Source: Mycobacterium intracellulare ATCC 13950 (GTDB lineage: Bacteria > Actinomycetota > Actinomycetes > Mycobacteriales > Mycobacteriaceae). From it: a stretch of 64,000 nt of DNA. A program made the translations under genes and the position numbers. The notes under the pieces are model-generated. The model was not told where the DNA came from. It worked only from the letters and a program-made list of their open reading frames with translations, and did no database searches. Below, one piece after another: positions 1 through 9,519 of this stretch (position 1 is its first letter; every line of letters starts with the position of its first letter). The stretch lies in assembly GCF_000277125.1 (NCBI RefSeq), contig NC_016946.1:4030001-4094000 (forward strand). The letters run 5' to 3'.

Positions 1-100
1 GCGCACCGGTTTCACCGATCCCTGAGGGCTCCGTCACGGCCGACGGTATATCCTCGTGTCACCAATAGCAAGTAGTTGATACTGGCCCCGGGAGGCGCGG

Positions 101-1546
101 ATGGACCATCACCCCGCAGTGCAGATCGCCGGAAGCGATGGGGCGCGGCCGCAGGCCGGCGTCTTGCACGTCATCTCTCCGCACACCGAGGAACCGATCG
201 CCGAGGTCAATGCGGCGGGATCCGACGACGTCGACGCGGCGGTGGCGGCGGCGCGCGCGGCCTTCGGGCCCTGGGGCCGCAGCGAGCCGGCGGAACGGGT
301 CGCCGCGATCCGGCGCCTGGCCGACATCTACGACGGACGCCGCGCGGAGATGGCCACCACGATCACGGCCGAGATCGGCGCCCCGATCAGCTTCGCCCAG
401 CGGGCCCAGGTCGGCCTGCCGGCATTCATGATGCGCGCGTTCTGCGACCTGGCCGAACGGCACCCGTGGCAGGAGACCAGGCCCGGGTTCTTCGGAAGCG
501 ACGTGCACGTCCGCAAGGAACCCGTCGGCGTCGTCGCGGCGATCGTGCCCTGGAACATGCCCCAGTTCCTCATCGTCACCAAACTGGTGCCCGCGCTGTT
601 GGCCGGCTGCGCCGTCGTGCTCAAACCCGCCCCCGAAAGCCCGTTGGACGCGCTGCTTTTAGGCGAGATGATCGCCGAAGCCGGCCTGCCGCCGGGCGTG
701 GTCAGCATCCTGCCGGGCGACGGTGCGCTGGGCGCCTACCTCGTCGCCCACCCGGGCGTCGACAAAGTGTCGTTCACCGGCTCCACCGCGGCGGGGCGGG
801 CGGTGGCCGCATCGTGTGCGGTCAACCTCACCAAAGTCAGCCTGGAACTCGGCGGCAAGTCCGCCGCCCTGGTTCTCGACGACGCATCGCCGGACAAGGT
901 GGCCGCCGGGGTGCGATCCGCGAGCCTGTCCAACAGCGGCCAGATCTGCAATGCGCTCACCCGGGTCCTGGTGCCGCAGGGGCGCCACGACGAGTACGTC
1001 GACGCGCTCGCCGCCGAGATGGCCGGCCTTCGCGTCGGCGATCCCAACGATCCCGACACCCAGCTCGGTCCGTTGGTGTCCCGGCGCCAGCAGCAACGCG
1101 TTCGCGACTACATCGAGATCGGCCAGAACGAGGGGGCGCGCGTCGTCATCGGCGGCACCGACATGCCCGACGGACTCGACCGCGGCTGGTATGTCCGGCC
1201 CACCCTGTTCGCGGCGGCCGACAATTCGATGCGCATCGCCCGGGAGGAGATCTTTGGGCCCGTCATCACCGTCATCCCCTACCGCGATGACGAGGAGGCG
1301 CTGGCGATCGCCAACGATTCCGATTACGGCCTGGCCGGCTCGGTGTGGAGCGACGACAGCGACCGTGCGCTGGCGATGGCCACCCGCATCCACACCGGGA
1401 CCGTCGGCGTCAACCAGGGCTACACGATGGATCCGTTCGCGCCCTTCGGGGGCGTCAAGGCCAGCGGCTACGGCCGCGAACTCGGGCCCGAAGGCCTCGA
1501 CGGTTACCTGGAAACGAAGTCGATCGCCATCGCCGCGGAATCCTAG
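101..1546 (+). CDS. NAD(P)-dependent aldehyde dehydrogenase
   Basis: A 481-residue protein of normal ALDH-superfamily length, oxidising an aldehyde to the carboxylate with NAD(P). The N-terminal half carries the cofactor-binding stretch VPWNMPQF, then the general-base motif LELGGKSA (Glu249) and the catalytic-cysteine motif SGQICNA (Cys283). The C-terminal half has EEIFGPV and the PFGGVKASGYGRE segment typical of the family. The ATG at 101 follows a GGGAGG ribosome site with good spacing. It stands alone and the natural aldehyde cannot be told from context. Confidence 0.93.
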   Translation: MDHHPAVQIAGSDGARPQAGVLHVISPHTEEPIAEVNAAGSDDVDAAVAAARAAFGPWGRSEPAERVAAIRRLADIYDGRRAEMATTITAEIGAPISFAQRAQVGLPAFMMRAFCDLAERHPWQETRPGFFGSDVHVRKEPVGVVAAIVPWNMPQFLIVTKLVPALLAGCAVVLKPAPESPLDALLLGEMIAEAGLPPGVVSILPGDGALGAYLVAHPGVDKVSFTGSTAAGRAVAASCAVNLTKVSLELGGKSAALVLDDASPDKVAAGVRSASLSNSGQICNALTRVLVPQGRHDEYVDALAAEMAGLRVGDPNDPDTQLGPLVSRRQQQRVRDYIEIGQNEGARVVIGGTDMPDGLDRGWYVRPTLFAAADNSMRIAREEIFGPVITVIPYRDDEEALAIANDSDYGLAGSVWSDDSDRALAMATRIHTGTVGVNQGYTMDPFAPFGGVKASGYGRELGPEGLDGYLETKSIAIAAES

Positions 1547-1589
1547 ATCCGTTGGCGCCCTTGGCGTTTGGCACGAATCTACGGCATCG

Positions 1590-1823
1590 TCATGCCGCTT
1601 TGGCGTATCTGCGAACCACGTCGTCCTCGCCGAACGTGCTGGTGCGCTGTTGGCCGTTGTCGTCGCGGCTGAAGAATGTCCATTGCCGCGGACCGCTCTG
1701 CGGACCACTGATCATCTTGACGGTCAGGCGCAGTTCCGTGGGGCGGCGCGTGCCGATGACGTCGCCGACCCGGATCTGCGACGGGTGAATCTCGGGTGCG
1801 TCGCACCAATTCTGTGTGGACAT
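1590..1823 (-). CDS. small conserved hypothetical protein, 77 aa
   Basis: Encodes a 77-residue soluble protein, MSTQNWCDAPEIHPS onward, ending RYAKAA. The ATG at 1823 is chosen because AAGGGAGG lies nine bases upstream; an in-frame ATG three codons earlier touches the ribosome site and is less likely. Residues of the form IRVGDVIGTRR and TVKMISGP look like a small beta-rich fold, but I do not recognise the family. It is convergent with the aldehyde dehydrogenase and divergent from the acyl-AMP ligase. Confidence 0.62.
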   Translation of the reverse strand: MSTQNWCDAPEIHPSQIRVGDVIGTRRPTELRLTVKMISGPQSGPRQWTFFSRDDNGQQRTSTFGEDDVVRRYAKAA

Positions 1824-2032
1824 GACGTCCATCCTCCCTTGTTCCCAACAGCCTATCCGTAGTTCGGCGTTTCTCGCGGACGGATCAGCTTGCCGCGCCG
1901 TCAGCCTGACCCGGACAAGCGGCGCGCCCTCCGGGGAGACGCGCCTGAGGTCAGTAGCATGTCCTCGGCACCTCATACGTCCCGAGATGACCAAAACAGG
2001 CCTGTAGCTGGCCTGACACAGGGGAGGTGGCG

Positions 2033-3667
2033 GTGAGCAGATTCGTTGACGCGATGCTCTGCGCTGCGGAGTCGAGTACCCATGGCCTGGTGACCGGCGA
2101 ACCTGGTTCGCCGGTTCGGTCTAGCTGGGCCGAAGTACATCAGAGCGCCCGACGGGTAGCCGGCGGACTGGCCGCCCTCCGGGTCGGCGCGGGCGATCGG
2201 GTCGGTGTGCTGGCCGGCGCCCCGGCGGAAGTCGCGCCGATCGCGCAGGGGGTCTGGCTGCGCGGCGCGTGTTTGACGATGCTGCATCAACCGACGCCAC
2301 GCACCGATCTGCAGGCGTGGGTGCGCGACACCTTGGCGGTCATCACGATGATCGAGGCAACCGTCGTGATCGTGTCGGAGCCGTTCATGGCCGCGGTGGA
2401 CGTGTTAACCGAGCACGATGTCGCGGTGGTGACGATGGCCGAGCTATTGAGCGCCGCACCGACCACCGTCGTCGACAGCGATGAGAACGATCTGGCGCTT
2501 CTGCAGTTGACGTCTGGCTCGACGGATTGCCCTAAAGCAGTGATGATCACCCATGCGAACGTGTTCGCCAACGCCGAGGCGATGTTCGTCGGTGCCCAGT
2601 ACGACTTGGACACCGACGTGATCGTGAGCTGGTTACCGCTATTCCACGACATGGGAATGACCGGATTCTTAACGGTGCCAATGCTATTCGGTGCCGAATT
2701 GGTCAAGATCACGCCACTCGACTTCTTGTCCGATATCTTGTTGTGGCCCAAGTTGATCGACAAGTACCGAGCGACCATGACCGCGGCACCGAATTTCGCC
2801 TACGCGATGCTCGCCAAGCGGTTACGGCGGCACGCAAAGCCCGGTGATTTTGATCTGTCGTCGTTGCGGTGGGCGTTATCAGGTTCCGAGCAGGTCGAAC
2901 CGGCCGACGTGGAGGAACTGTGTTTGGCCGGCGTGCCGTTCGGACTGCGTCCAGAAGCGATCTTGCCCGCTTATGGAATGGCCGAAACGACTGTGGCGGT
3001 GTCATTTTCGGAGTGTGGCCGTGGACTCGTCGTTGATGAGGTGGACGGCGATATGCTGGCGGTGCTGCGGCGCGCAGTGCCCACCGCCGCCGGCCGCACT
3101 CGTCGACTCGCATCGCTGGGGCCGCTGCTGAAGGGTATACAGGCACGCGTCGTCGATGAGGACGGCGCCGTTCAGGCGCCCCGCGGTGTGGGAGTCATCG
3201 AGTTGCGGGGAGATCCGGTCACGTCCGGGTATCTCACGACGGCCGGTTTCATGGCCGCTCAAGACGACCAGGGGTGGTTGAACACCGGCGATCTGGGTTA
3301 TCTCACCGAGCAGGGCCACGTGGTCGTGTGCGGTCGGGCCAAAGACGTCATCATCATGGCCGGACGCAACATCTACCCCGCTGATGTCGAACGTGCTGCC
3401 GGGCGCGTCGTCGGGGTGCGCGCAGGGTGTGTGGCCGCCGTGCGGCTCGACGCCGGCCGTTCGCGGGAATCGTTTGCCGTTGCGGTGGAGTCGAACGACG
3501 TCGATGATGCCGCGCAGGTGCGGCGCATCAAGCATGAGGTCGCTCACGAAGTCGTCACCGAAGTCGCGGCGCGGCCACGCAGTGTGGTGGTGCTGGCCCC
3601 GGGGGCGATTCCCAAGACGCCGTCCGGCAAGCTGCGTCGCGGTTACGCGCTGCCCCTGGTCACATGA
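2033..3667 (+). CDS. fatty-acyl-AMP ligase (FadD/FAAL-type adenylating enzyme)
   Basis: About 544 residues of the ANL adenylating superfamily. The P-loop motif is [16 protein letters not shown] (near residue 160), followed by [18 protein letters not shown], the NTGDLGYL hinge region and a C-terminal [10 protein letters not shown] with the adenylation lysine. The LFHDMGM motif and N-terminal layout fit fatty-acyl-AMP ligases, which pass acyl-AMP to a carrier protein, better than CoA ligases. Start GTG 2033 has GGGGAGG five bases upstream; GTG 2027 overlaps that site. No polyketide synthase, peptide synthetase or carrier protein is nearby, so it is an orphan. Its wobble positions are less GC-biased than its neighbours', which hints at transfer. 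Confidence 0.85.
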   Translation: MSRFVDAMLCAAESSTHGLVTGEPGSPVRSSWAEVHQSARRVAGGLAALRVGAGDRVGVLAGAPAEVAPIAQGVWLRGACLTMLHQPTPRTDLQAWVRDTLAVITMIEATVVIVSEPFMAAVDVLTEHDVAVVTMAELLSAAPTTVVDSDENDLALLQLTSGSTDCPKAVMITHANVFANAEAMFVGAQYDLDTDVIVSWLPLFHDMGMTGFLTVPMLFGAELVKITPLDFLSDILLWPKLIDKYRATMTAAPNFAYAMLAKRLRRHAKPGDFDLSSLRWALSGSEQVEPADVEELCLAGVPFGLRPEAILPAYGMAETTVAVSFSECGRGLVVDEVDGDMLAVLRRAVPTAAGRTRRLASLGPLLKGIQARVVDEDGAVQAPRGVGVIELRGDPVTSGYLTTAGFMAAQDDQGWLNTGDLGYLTEQGHVVVCGRAKDVIIMAGRNIYPADVERAAGRVVGVRAGCVAAVRLDAGRSRESFAVAVESNDVDDAAQVRRIKHEVAHEVVTEVAARPRSVVVLAPGAIPKTPSGKLRRGYALPLVT

Positions 3668-3836
3668 GCGCGCTCCTATAGCGAGCAAATCTCGGTGGTG
3701 GGGTAGCGTCGTAGGTGAGCCGTTTCGTTGTCCGCGGTGTTCCACCGCAATGGGCGCAGTGAACACCCAAAGGCAATGCGATTCCTCCACTCGCCACGCG
3801 ACCGCGGACGAGCGATGCCGAACTTAGGAACAATCT

Positions 3837-4277
3837 GTGTATCGCACGGCGAGCCGACGCACGGCCGTCCCCGTCCGGGTCTCGGTAGCCCGCCAGTTAG
3901 GCGGCGACATCGACGGAGCGTGGTGGCCACGCGCCGACCGCATCACCAACGAATTACCCGGCCTTGTCGCGGCGCTGACACCCCTGCTCGGCGACATCTG
4001 CTCTGTCAACGTCAACTGGCCGGCACTACAACGACCGCCCGATTTCAACTGGCACGGATGGGAACACAAGCGCCAGCACGTGATGACGTTCATCGGCGGC
4101 GAGGAGCGGGTGAACCTTTTGATCGTTCCTTATGCGACATACAGCGGGCTTGCACTGATGGTGCTGCGCCGCGCGGCCGGACTGCCCGTCGAGGCCAAGG
4201 ATCGCGACAAACCCGCGTTCGTCACCGCCGGCTCGATCCTGCAGGCCGCCCGACAACAACGCGCCCTCGACCGTTAG
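3837..4277 (+). CDS. DUF5994 family protein
   Basis: A 146-residue protein with the hallmarks I associate with DUF5994: an early DGAWWPRADRITNELP segment, a central NWPALQ...DFNWHGWEHKRQHVM segment, and a hydrophobic NLLIVPYATYSG strand. The family is common in actinobacteria and has no known function. The GTG start at 3837 is preceded by AGGAA. Its stop overlaps the stop of the facing HicB-like gene by four bases. Confidence 0.78.
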   Translation: MYRTASRRTAVPVRVSVARQLGGDIDGAWWPRADRITNELPGLVAALTPLLGDICSVNVNWPALQRPPDFNWHGWEHKRQHVMTFIGGEERVNLLIVPYATYSGLALMVLRRAAGLPVEAKDRDKPAFVTAGSILQAARQQRALDR

Positions 4278-4468
4278 GCGATTTCGCTCACGACGTAGAC
4301 GGCGACATAACCGATCGGGATGCCGGTCCAGGTTGCGATGCATTCGCGCGCGGCCAGTTCCACAGCGGCCCGACTTGTCGTGCGGGTGGACCTGCCGATC
4401 TCGGGGACGGTGATCGCCCATCCGTCGGCGTCGCGGGTGACTTCGATGTCGAAGCACTGACCGACCAT
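4274..4468 (-). CDS. HicB-like / DUF1902-type small protein, orphan
   Basis: A 64-residue protein reading FDIEVTRDADGWAITVPEIG and continuing with SRAAVELAARECIATWTGI, the partly degraded RNase-H-like fold seen in HicB antitoxins and related DUF1902 proteins. No HicA-type double-stranded RNA-binding toxin is encoded beside it, so it may be a solitary regulator or a remnant. The start is uncertain: ATG 4468 or GTG 4480, neither with a strong ribosome site. Confidence 0.6.
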   Translation of the reverse strand: MVGQCFDIEVTRDADGWAITVPEIGRSTRTTSRAAVELAARECIATWTGIPIGYVAVYVVSEIA

Positions 4469-4672
4469 CGGACACTTCACGCGGGGGACGACCCGCTGTC
4501 GACGAACGCCGCGCGACGCTTGTCGGCGCAGCAACGTGGGCTGAACAGGCATGGCTGCTTTCCTGAGTCGCAATCGAACCGCGGGCTAGATTAATGCGAC
4601 CCAAGACGAAAACCTAATTGGCGGATCGCGCCGCATAACGGCGTTGCCCGAAGCCGGCGTGGTTCGCAGCGG

Positions 4673-5050
4673 TCACGGGTGGCTCCAGCCGCGCAGTTGT
4701 GCCGCAATGTCGTCGAGACCGGCCATCGCACCGGTGGCCACCCGGATCACCAAATCGAAGCGATCGTCCTCGGGCGCACTGATCCACTGGGCGTTGATTG
4801 CCAGGAACGTCCGGCAGGCCGCCCACCCGAGTCGCTTGTTCCCGTCCACCAGCGCGTGATTCCGTGTCAGCGAATGCAGCAGTGCGGCGGCCTTGACGTG
4901 GGGATCCGGGTAGGCGTCCTGGCCGAAGATGGAGGCTCGAGGACGCGCCAGAGCGGATTCAAGCAAGCCGTAATCCCGGACAATGACGTCCACTCCGACG
5001 GCTTTTCGGGCAATTTCCAGAAGATCCTCGAGGTCCAGATAGTCCGTCAT
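4673..5050 (-). CDS. Doc/Fic-family death-on-curing toxin
   Basis: A 125-residue Fic-fold protein. The active-site loop reads HALVDGNKRLGW, the H-x-x-x-D-G-N-K-R form typical of Doc kinases (which phosphorylate EF-Tu) rather than the HPFxxGNGR form of AMP-transferring Fic proteins. The N terminus, YLDLEDLLEIARKAVG...VRDYGLLESALARPR, matches the death-on-curing family. Its ATG overlaps the antitoxin stop as ATGA, so the two are translationally coupled. Function as a toxin is inferred from family and pairing. Confidence 0.88.
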   Translation of the reverse strand: MTDYLDLEDLLEIARKAVGVDVIVRDYGLLESALARPRASIFGQDAYPDPHVKAAALLHSLTRNHALVDGNKRLGWAACRTFLAINAQWISAPEDDRFDLVIRVATGAMAGLDDIAAQLRGWSHP

Positions 5051-5253
5051 GCGTCCTTGAGGCGCTCCAGAACACCTGCCTCCTCGCGAAGCACGCGCTG
5101 CAGCGCATCGGCGACCTTGGCCTTGTGCGCCCGCCGGGCGATGTACTCGTCGATGGCCGACAGCGCGACGGCCTGCATCGATCGGCCTTCCACACTGGCC
5201 TGCCTGCGCAGCGCTTCCGCCTGCTGTTCACTGGGCCGAAGAGTCATTCCCAT
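5047..5253 (-). CDS. ribbon-helix-helix antitoxin of the Doc pair
   Basis: A 68-residue protein: a short beta strand (MTLRPSEQ) followed by two helices (QQAEALRRQA, SMQAVALSAIDEYIARR), the ribbon-helix-helix DNA-binding pattern, then a charged C-terminal tail able to wrap the toxin. It precedes the toxin and overlaps it by four bases. Start is ATG 5253 or ATG 5247. Two direct TGATACC repeats just upstream are a likely autoregulatory operator. Confidence 0.78.
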   Translation of the reverse strand: MGMTLRPSEQQAEALRRQASVEGRSMQAVALSAIDEYIARRAHKAKVADALQRVLREEAGVLERLKDA

Positions 5254-5260
5254 AGCCGAA

Positions 5261-5278
5261 TGATACCGGACTGATACC
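5261..5278. promoter_or_regulatory. candidate antitoxin operator, two TGATACC direct repeats
   Basis: TGATACC occurs at 5261-5267 and again at 5272-5278, an 11-base period placing both copies on one helix face, eight bases before the antitoxin start. Ribbon-helix-helix antitoxins commonly bind such short repeats to repress their own operon. The function is inference. Confidence 0.4.
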
Positions 5279-5355
5279 ACGGCGCGCCCAGTGATGTGTG
5301 ATGCAGGCCACATCTGCGCGTGATATGTTGCGGGCGTCACAACCAAGGAGATTTC

Positions 5356-5571
5356 ATGGTGGGCGTGAATCGTACGAACAAGGCCATGGTCACGCCTCGT
5401 TCCGGCGCGGCGGTCAATTCGCACCGGCTGTTCATGGCGTTTCTGGCCGTCACGATATTCATCAGCGCGGTCGCCGGCGTCGTCGCCGCGGCGTCGACGG
5501 GACACGAGACCGCCGCGCTCGTCATCGCGCTCGTGGCCGGCGGGAGTTTCATGACCGCCGCATTCTGCTAA
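5356..5571 (+). CDS. small two-helix membrane protein, 71 aa
   Basis: A 71-residue protein with a basic N-terminal segment and two hydrophobic stretches, LFMAFLAVTIFISAVAGVV and TAALVIALVAGGSFMTAA, so probably two membrane helices with a short loop. The ATG at 5356 follows AAGGAG with five-base spacing, which decides this start over the one at 5320. No family is recognised. It lies just before the tRNA-Ala on the opposite strand. Confidence 0.68.
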   Translation: MVGVNRTNKAMVTPRSGAAVNSHRLFMAFLAVTIFISAVAGVVAAASTGHETAALVIALVAGGSFMTAAFC

Positions 5572-5612
5572 ATCCGCGACGTCGATCGGCGCGATGCGCC
5601 CAGTTATTTCGG

Positions 5613-5685
5613 TGGAGCTAAGGGGACTCGAACCCCTGACCCCCACACTGCCAGTGTGGTGCGCTACCAGCTGCGCCATAGCCCC
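5613..5685 (-). tRNA. tRNA-Ala (anticodon GGC)
   Basis: Read on the minus strand from 5685, the acceptor GGGGCTA pairs with TAGCTCC and the discriminator is A at 5613. The anticodon stem-loop CACACTGGCAGTGTG carries GGC, reading alanine GCC/GCU codons. The T arm GGGGTTCGAGTCCCC is intact and CCA is not encoded. It is 73 nt long. Confidence 0.96.
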
Positions 5686-5725
5686 AAGTCGTGCTCATCG
5701 AAGCTACACCACCGGTAACCGTCCT

Positions 5726-7003
5726 TCAAAGTTGCTGCTCAGGAAGATTCAGCGTGTGCGGAGACGGCAAGGGGTCGGGCTCCGGAACGGGCACCGTCCG
5801 GGTCTCCGGCGTCACCACCCAGCCCACCGCGGCGATCAGCAAAACGATGCCGCTGATGACGAAACCCCAGCCGTAGCTCAGCCGCTCGGCGACCCAACCG
5901 AGCGTCATGGATCCGACGATCGCGCCCAGGTCGGACATCATCTGCACGGCCGCCACCGGACTGCCCGCGCGCGCCTCACTGCCCAGGATGTCGGCGACGG
6001 CGGCCTGCATCGGCGACATGTAGATGCCCGTCACCGCCCCCACCACCACCGCGGCGACCAGAAACCTCGGCAATGACGACGCCGCGCCCAAGAAGATGGT
6101 CGCCGCGCCGGACAACGCCAGGCCCACGATCATCAACGTGCGCCGTCCCATCCGGTCGGACAGGTAGCCACTGGGAATCATGGCCAGCGCGTTGCCCCCG
6201 GCGAATGCCGCGAGCGCAATGCCGATGACGCCGACGCCGCGGCCCATGACGTCGGTGATGAACAAGGGGACCAGGGCGACACGAAGGCCGAACGCCGACC
6301 AACCGGTCGCGAAATTGGCCCCGAGCGAGGACCAATAGGCGCGCACGCGCAACGCCTCTCGCATCGTCACCGTCGACCGCGTCGGCGGCCCCGGGGCCGC
6401 CAGGGCCGAATTCCGCAAGCCGAAAAACAGCACCACCGCCACACCGAGCAAAGCGACGCCGTACACGATGAACGGCGCGGTGAGCCCCCAACCGGCCGCC
6501 AGGGCGCCGACGGCCGGGCCGCCCACGGCCCCGACCATGAACGACGTGGTGAAAAGGCCCGCGACCCGTCCGCGGGCGTCGGGCGGGCTGATATGGATCA
6601 TCAGTCCCAGCGCCGAAACATAAAACATTGTCGATCCGATTCCGCTGATGACGCGGAAAGCCATCAATTGCCAGTAAGCCTGGGAAAACGCACACGCGCC
6701 GGTGGAGACCGCGACGATCACCATCCCGCCGATGTAGATCCGCCGCTCCCCCAGCCGCTGGACCAGCTGCCCGCTGACCGGCGCAAAACACAGGCGGGCC
6801 AACGAAAAGACGGTGACCAAGAAGGTCACCGCCTTGATGCTGACGCCGAAACTGCGGGCGAAAGACGGCAGCGCCGGTGAAATGACTCCGTAACCAAGCG
6901 CGACCATGATATTTGCCCAGCTAAGGATCCAAACTTCGCGCGGCAGACGGGTCGAACGCGACGCGCGTCCCCCCGGACGGGTAAGGCGGAGGGAAAGGGT
7001 CAC
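5726..7003 (-). CDS. major facilitator superfamily transporter
   Basis: A 425-residue membrane protein with about twelve helices. After a basic N-terminal tail, the first half contains the MFS motif-A loop [16 protein letters not shown] and the second half its repeat [14 protein letters not shown]. This points to a proton-coupled exporter, but the substrate is unknown. It starts with GTG overlapping the pgmA stop as GTGA, so it is co-translated with phosphoglucomutase. Confidence 0.9.
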   Translation of the reverse strand: MTLSLRLTRPGGRASRSTRLPREVWILSWANIMVALGYGVISPALPSFARSFGVSIKAVTFLVTVFSLARLCFAPVSGQLVQRLGERRIYIGGMVIVAVSTGACAFSQAYWQLMAFRVISGIGSTMFYVSALGLMIHISPPDARGRVAGLFTTSFMVGAVGGPAVGALAAGWGLTAPFIVYGVALLGVAVVLFFGLRNSALAAPGPPTRSTVTMREALRVRAYWSSLGANFATGWSAFGLRVALVPLFITDVMGRGVGVIGIALAAFAGGNALAMIPSGYLSDRMGRRTLMIVGLALSGAATIFLGAASSLPRFLVAAVVVGAVTGIYMSPMQAAVADILGSEARAGSPVAAVQMMSDLGAIVGSMTLGWVAERLSYGWGFVISGIVLLIAAVGWVVTPETRTVPVPEPDPLPSPHTLNLPEQQL

Positions 7004-8643
7004 CCAATGACTTTATTAACTACCTCGCGCGCAGTTTCTTGCACCTCGGCTAAATGCTCTTCTCCGTTGAAAGATTCCGCATAAATCTTGTACACGTCTT
7101 CGGTTCCCGACGGTCGCGCGGCAAACCACGCGTTGGCTGTCGTCACCTTCAATCCGCCCAATGCGGCCCCATTCCCGGGTGCCGCGGTCAGCTTGGCGGT
7201 GATGGGCTCCCCCGCCAGTACCGTCGCGGTCACCTCGTCGGCGGACAGCTTGGCGAGCCGGGCCTTTTGGTCGCGGTCGGCGGGCGCGTCGACCCGCGCG
7301 TAGAACGGCGTGCCGTATTCGGCGGTCAACTGTTGATAGCGCTGGGAGGGACTCTTCCCCGTGACGGCCAGCATTTCCGAGGCCAGCAGGGCCAGGATGA
7401 TGCCGTCCTTGTCGGTGGTCCACACGGACCCGTCGCGCCGCAGGAACGACGCACCGGCCGATTCCTCGCCGCCGAAGCCGATGCCGCCCTCGATCAGGCC
7501 GTCGACGAACCACTTGAAGCCGACCGGCACCTCGATGAGCTTGCGGCCGATGCCGGCGACCACCCGGTCGATCATCGACGAACTGACCGCGGTCTTGCCG
7601 ACCGCGATGCCGCCCGGCCACGACGGCCGCTGCGTGTACAGGTATTCGATGGCCACCGCCAGGTAGTGGTTCGGGTTGAGCAGCCCCGCGTCGGGCGTGA
7701 CGATGCCGTGGCGGTCCGAGTCGGCATCGTTGCCCGTGGCGATCTGGTAGCGGCCGGGGTTGTCGGACATCCCGCGGATGAGTCCCGCCATCGCGTCCGG
7801 TGAGCTGCAGTCCATCCGGATCTTGCCGTCGTGGTCGAGCGTCATAAACCGCCATGTCGCGTCGACCAGCGGATTGACCACGGTCAGATCCAAGCGGTGA
7901 CGGGTGGCGATCTCGCCCCAGTAGTCCACGCTCGCCCCGCCCAGCGGGTCGGCGCCGATCCGCACCCCGGCCGCGCGGATGGCATCGATGTCGACCACGT
8001 TGGGCAGGTCGTCGACATAGTTACCGAGGTAGTCGTGGCGCTGCGCGGTCTGTAGCGCGCGGGCCAGCGGGATGCGCTTGACGCCCGAGCCGTCGCGCAG
8101 AATCTCGTTGGCGCGCTTGGCGATTGCGTTGGTGGCGTCGGTGTCGGCCGGGCCGCCGTTGGGCGGGTTGTATTTGAAGCCCCCGTCCGAGGGCGGGTTG
8201 TGCGACGGCGTCACGACGATCCCGTCGGCCGGCGCGTCGGTGCGACCGCGGTTGTAGGTGAGAATGGCGTGGCTGACCGCCGGGGTCGGCGTGTACCGGT
8301 CGCGGGAATCGATCATGGCGACGACGTCGTTGGCGGCCAGCACCTCCAGCGCGGAGACCCAGGCCGGCTCGGAGAGGCCGTGCGTGTCCCGGCCGATGAA
8401 CAACGGGCCTGTAATGCCGTGGGCGGCGCGGTACTCGACGATGGCCTGGGTGATCGCCAGGATGTGCGCCTCGTTGAACGCCCCATTGAGCGCCGACCCG
8501 CGGTGGCCCGACGTGCCGAATGCCACCTGCTGGGCGACGTCGCCGGGATCGGGCTGAATCGAGTAATAGGCCGTCACCAGGTGGGGCAGATCGACAAGGT
8601 CTTCGGGTTGGGCCGGCTGACCGGCGCGAGGGTTGGCCACCAT
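7000..8643 (-). CDS. pgmA: phosphoglucomutase (alpha-D-glucose phosphate-specific)
   Basis: 547 residues, the remembered length of M. tuberculosis Rv3068c. It interconverts glucose-1-phosphate and glucose-6-phosphate for glycogen, trehalose and cell-wall sugars. Visible motifs are [15 protein letters not shown] near the N terminus, the phosphoserine loop [17 protein letters not shown], the metal loop NDADSDRHG, and the phosphate-binding end [16 protein letters not shown]. The start at 8643 (MVANPRAGQ) is taken by family length; the open frame runs on to 8844. Confidence 0.96.
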   Translation of the reverse strand: MVANPRAGQPAQPEDLVDLPHLVTAYYSIQPDPGDVAQQVAFGTSGHRGSALNGAFNEAHILAITQAIVEYRAAHGITGPLFIGRDTHGLSEPAWVSALEVLAANDVVAMIDSRDRYTPTPAVSHAILTYNRGRTDAPADGIVVTPSHNPPSDGGFKYNPPNGGPADTDATNAIAKRANEILRDGSGVKRIPLARALQTAQRHDYLGNYVDDLPNVVDIDAIRAAGVRIGADPLGGASVDYWGEIATRHRLDLTVVNPLVDATWRFMTLDHDGKIRMDCSSPDAMAGLIRGMSDNPGRYQIATGNDADSDRHGIVTPDAGLLNPNHYLAVAIEYLYTQRPSWPGGIAVGKTAVSSSMIDRVVAGIGRKLIEVPVGFKWFVDGLIEGGIGFGGEESAGASFLRRDGSVWTTDKDGIILALLASEMLAVTGKSPSQRYQQLTAEYGTPFYARVDAPADRDQKARLAKLSADEVTATVLAGEPITAKLTAAPGNGAALGGLKVTTANAWFAARPSGTEDVYKIYAESFNGEEHLAEVQETAREVVNKVIG

Positions 8644-8745
8644 GGTTACCAATTCTGCCCGTCTCCCGGCGCCCCCGGCCTGCGCCGGCCTGGACTCCCG
8701 CCATACGCTGCGTAGCGCACCGGCAAACGAAGGGAATCGACGCCA

Positions 8746-9144
8746 GTGGCGCAACGGGACTATCGCGAATTGGCCGCGGTGTTTGCCGGTGGGGCGCTGG
8801 GCTCCCTGGCCCGGGCCGCCCTGAGCGACCTCGCCGGTGGCCACCCAGAGAGCTGGCCGTGGCCGACGTTCACGGTCAACATCGTCGGGGCGTTTCTGGT
8901 GGGCTACTTCACCACCCGGCTGCTGGAGCGGTTGCCGACGTCGAGCTATCGGCGCCCGCTGCTGGGCACCGGATTGTGCGGCGGTTTAACGACTTTCTCC
9001 ACGATGCAGGTCGAGACGGTGAGGATGATCGAGCACGGTCATTGGGGGCTGGCCGTCGGCTACACCGTCGCCAGCATCGTGCTCGGGCTGCTGGCGGTGC
9101 ACCTGGCCACCAAGTTGGTGCGCCGGGTGCGGGTGCGCCGATGA
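8746..9144 (+). CDS. crcB: CrcB/Fluc fluoride channel subunit 1
   Basis: A 132-residue four-helix membrane protein with the Fluc signature [19 protein letters not shown] and [15 protein letters not shown]. Fluc channels export fluoride as antiparallel dimers. Actinobacteria often encode two adjacent subunits that form a heterodimer. GTG start at 8746 after an AGGGAA ribosome site. The next crcB gene overlaps its stop as ATGA, supporting equimolar production. It corresponds to Rv3069 by order. Confidence 0.94.
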   Translation: MAQRDYRELAAVFAGGALGSLARAALSDLAGGHPESWPWPTFTVNIVGAFLVGYFTTRLLERLPTSSYRRPLLGTGLCGGLTTFSTMQVETVRMIEHGHWGLAVGYTVASIVLGLLAVHLATKLVRRVRVRR

Positions 9145-9518
9145 CCACCGCGACGACTGCCGTGGTGTGGCTGGGCGTCGCGTTCATCGGCGGCGTCGGA
9201 TCGGTGCTGCGCTTTGTGATCGACCGTGCGGTCGCGCGCCGGGTGTCCCGGCCGTTCCCGTTCGGCACGCTCGTCGTAAACATCAGTGGCGCAGCGCTTC
9301 TCGGATTTCTCGGGGGTTTGGCGCTCAACAAGGAGGCCGCCCTGCTGGCCGGCACGGCGTTCGTCGGCGCCTACACCACGTTTTCGACCTGGATGCTGGA
9401 AACGCAGCGACTCGGCGAGGAGCGCCAGCTGCGCTCCTCGCTCGCCAACATCGTCGTCAGCGTGGTGTTGGGCGTAGCGGCGGCGTTCATCGGGCAGCGC
9501 CTCGCCGAGCTGTTCTGA
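9141..9518 (+). CDS. crcB: CrcB/Fluc fluoride channel subunit 2
   Basis: A 125-residue four-helix protein with [20 protein letters not shown] and [19 protein letters not shown], the second Fluc paralogue. It starts by four-base overlap with the first crcB gene and very likely forms a heterodimeric fluoride exporter with it. It corresponds to Rv3070 by order. It ends one base before the convergent acetyltransferase gene. Confidence 0.94.
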   Translation: MTTATTAVVWLGVAFIGGVGSVLRFVIDRAVARRVSRPFPFGTLVVNISGAALLGFLGGLALNKEAALLAGTAFVGAYTTFSTWMLETQRLGEERQLRSSLANIVVSVVLGVAAAFIGQRLAELF

Positions 9519-9519
9519 G

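Noticed and set aside
659..1708. Long minus-strand frame antisense to the aldehyde dehydrogenase.
   Set aside because: Low-complexity translation, no ribosome site, fully overlaps a certain gene.
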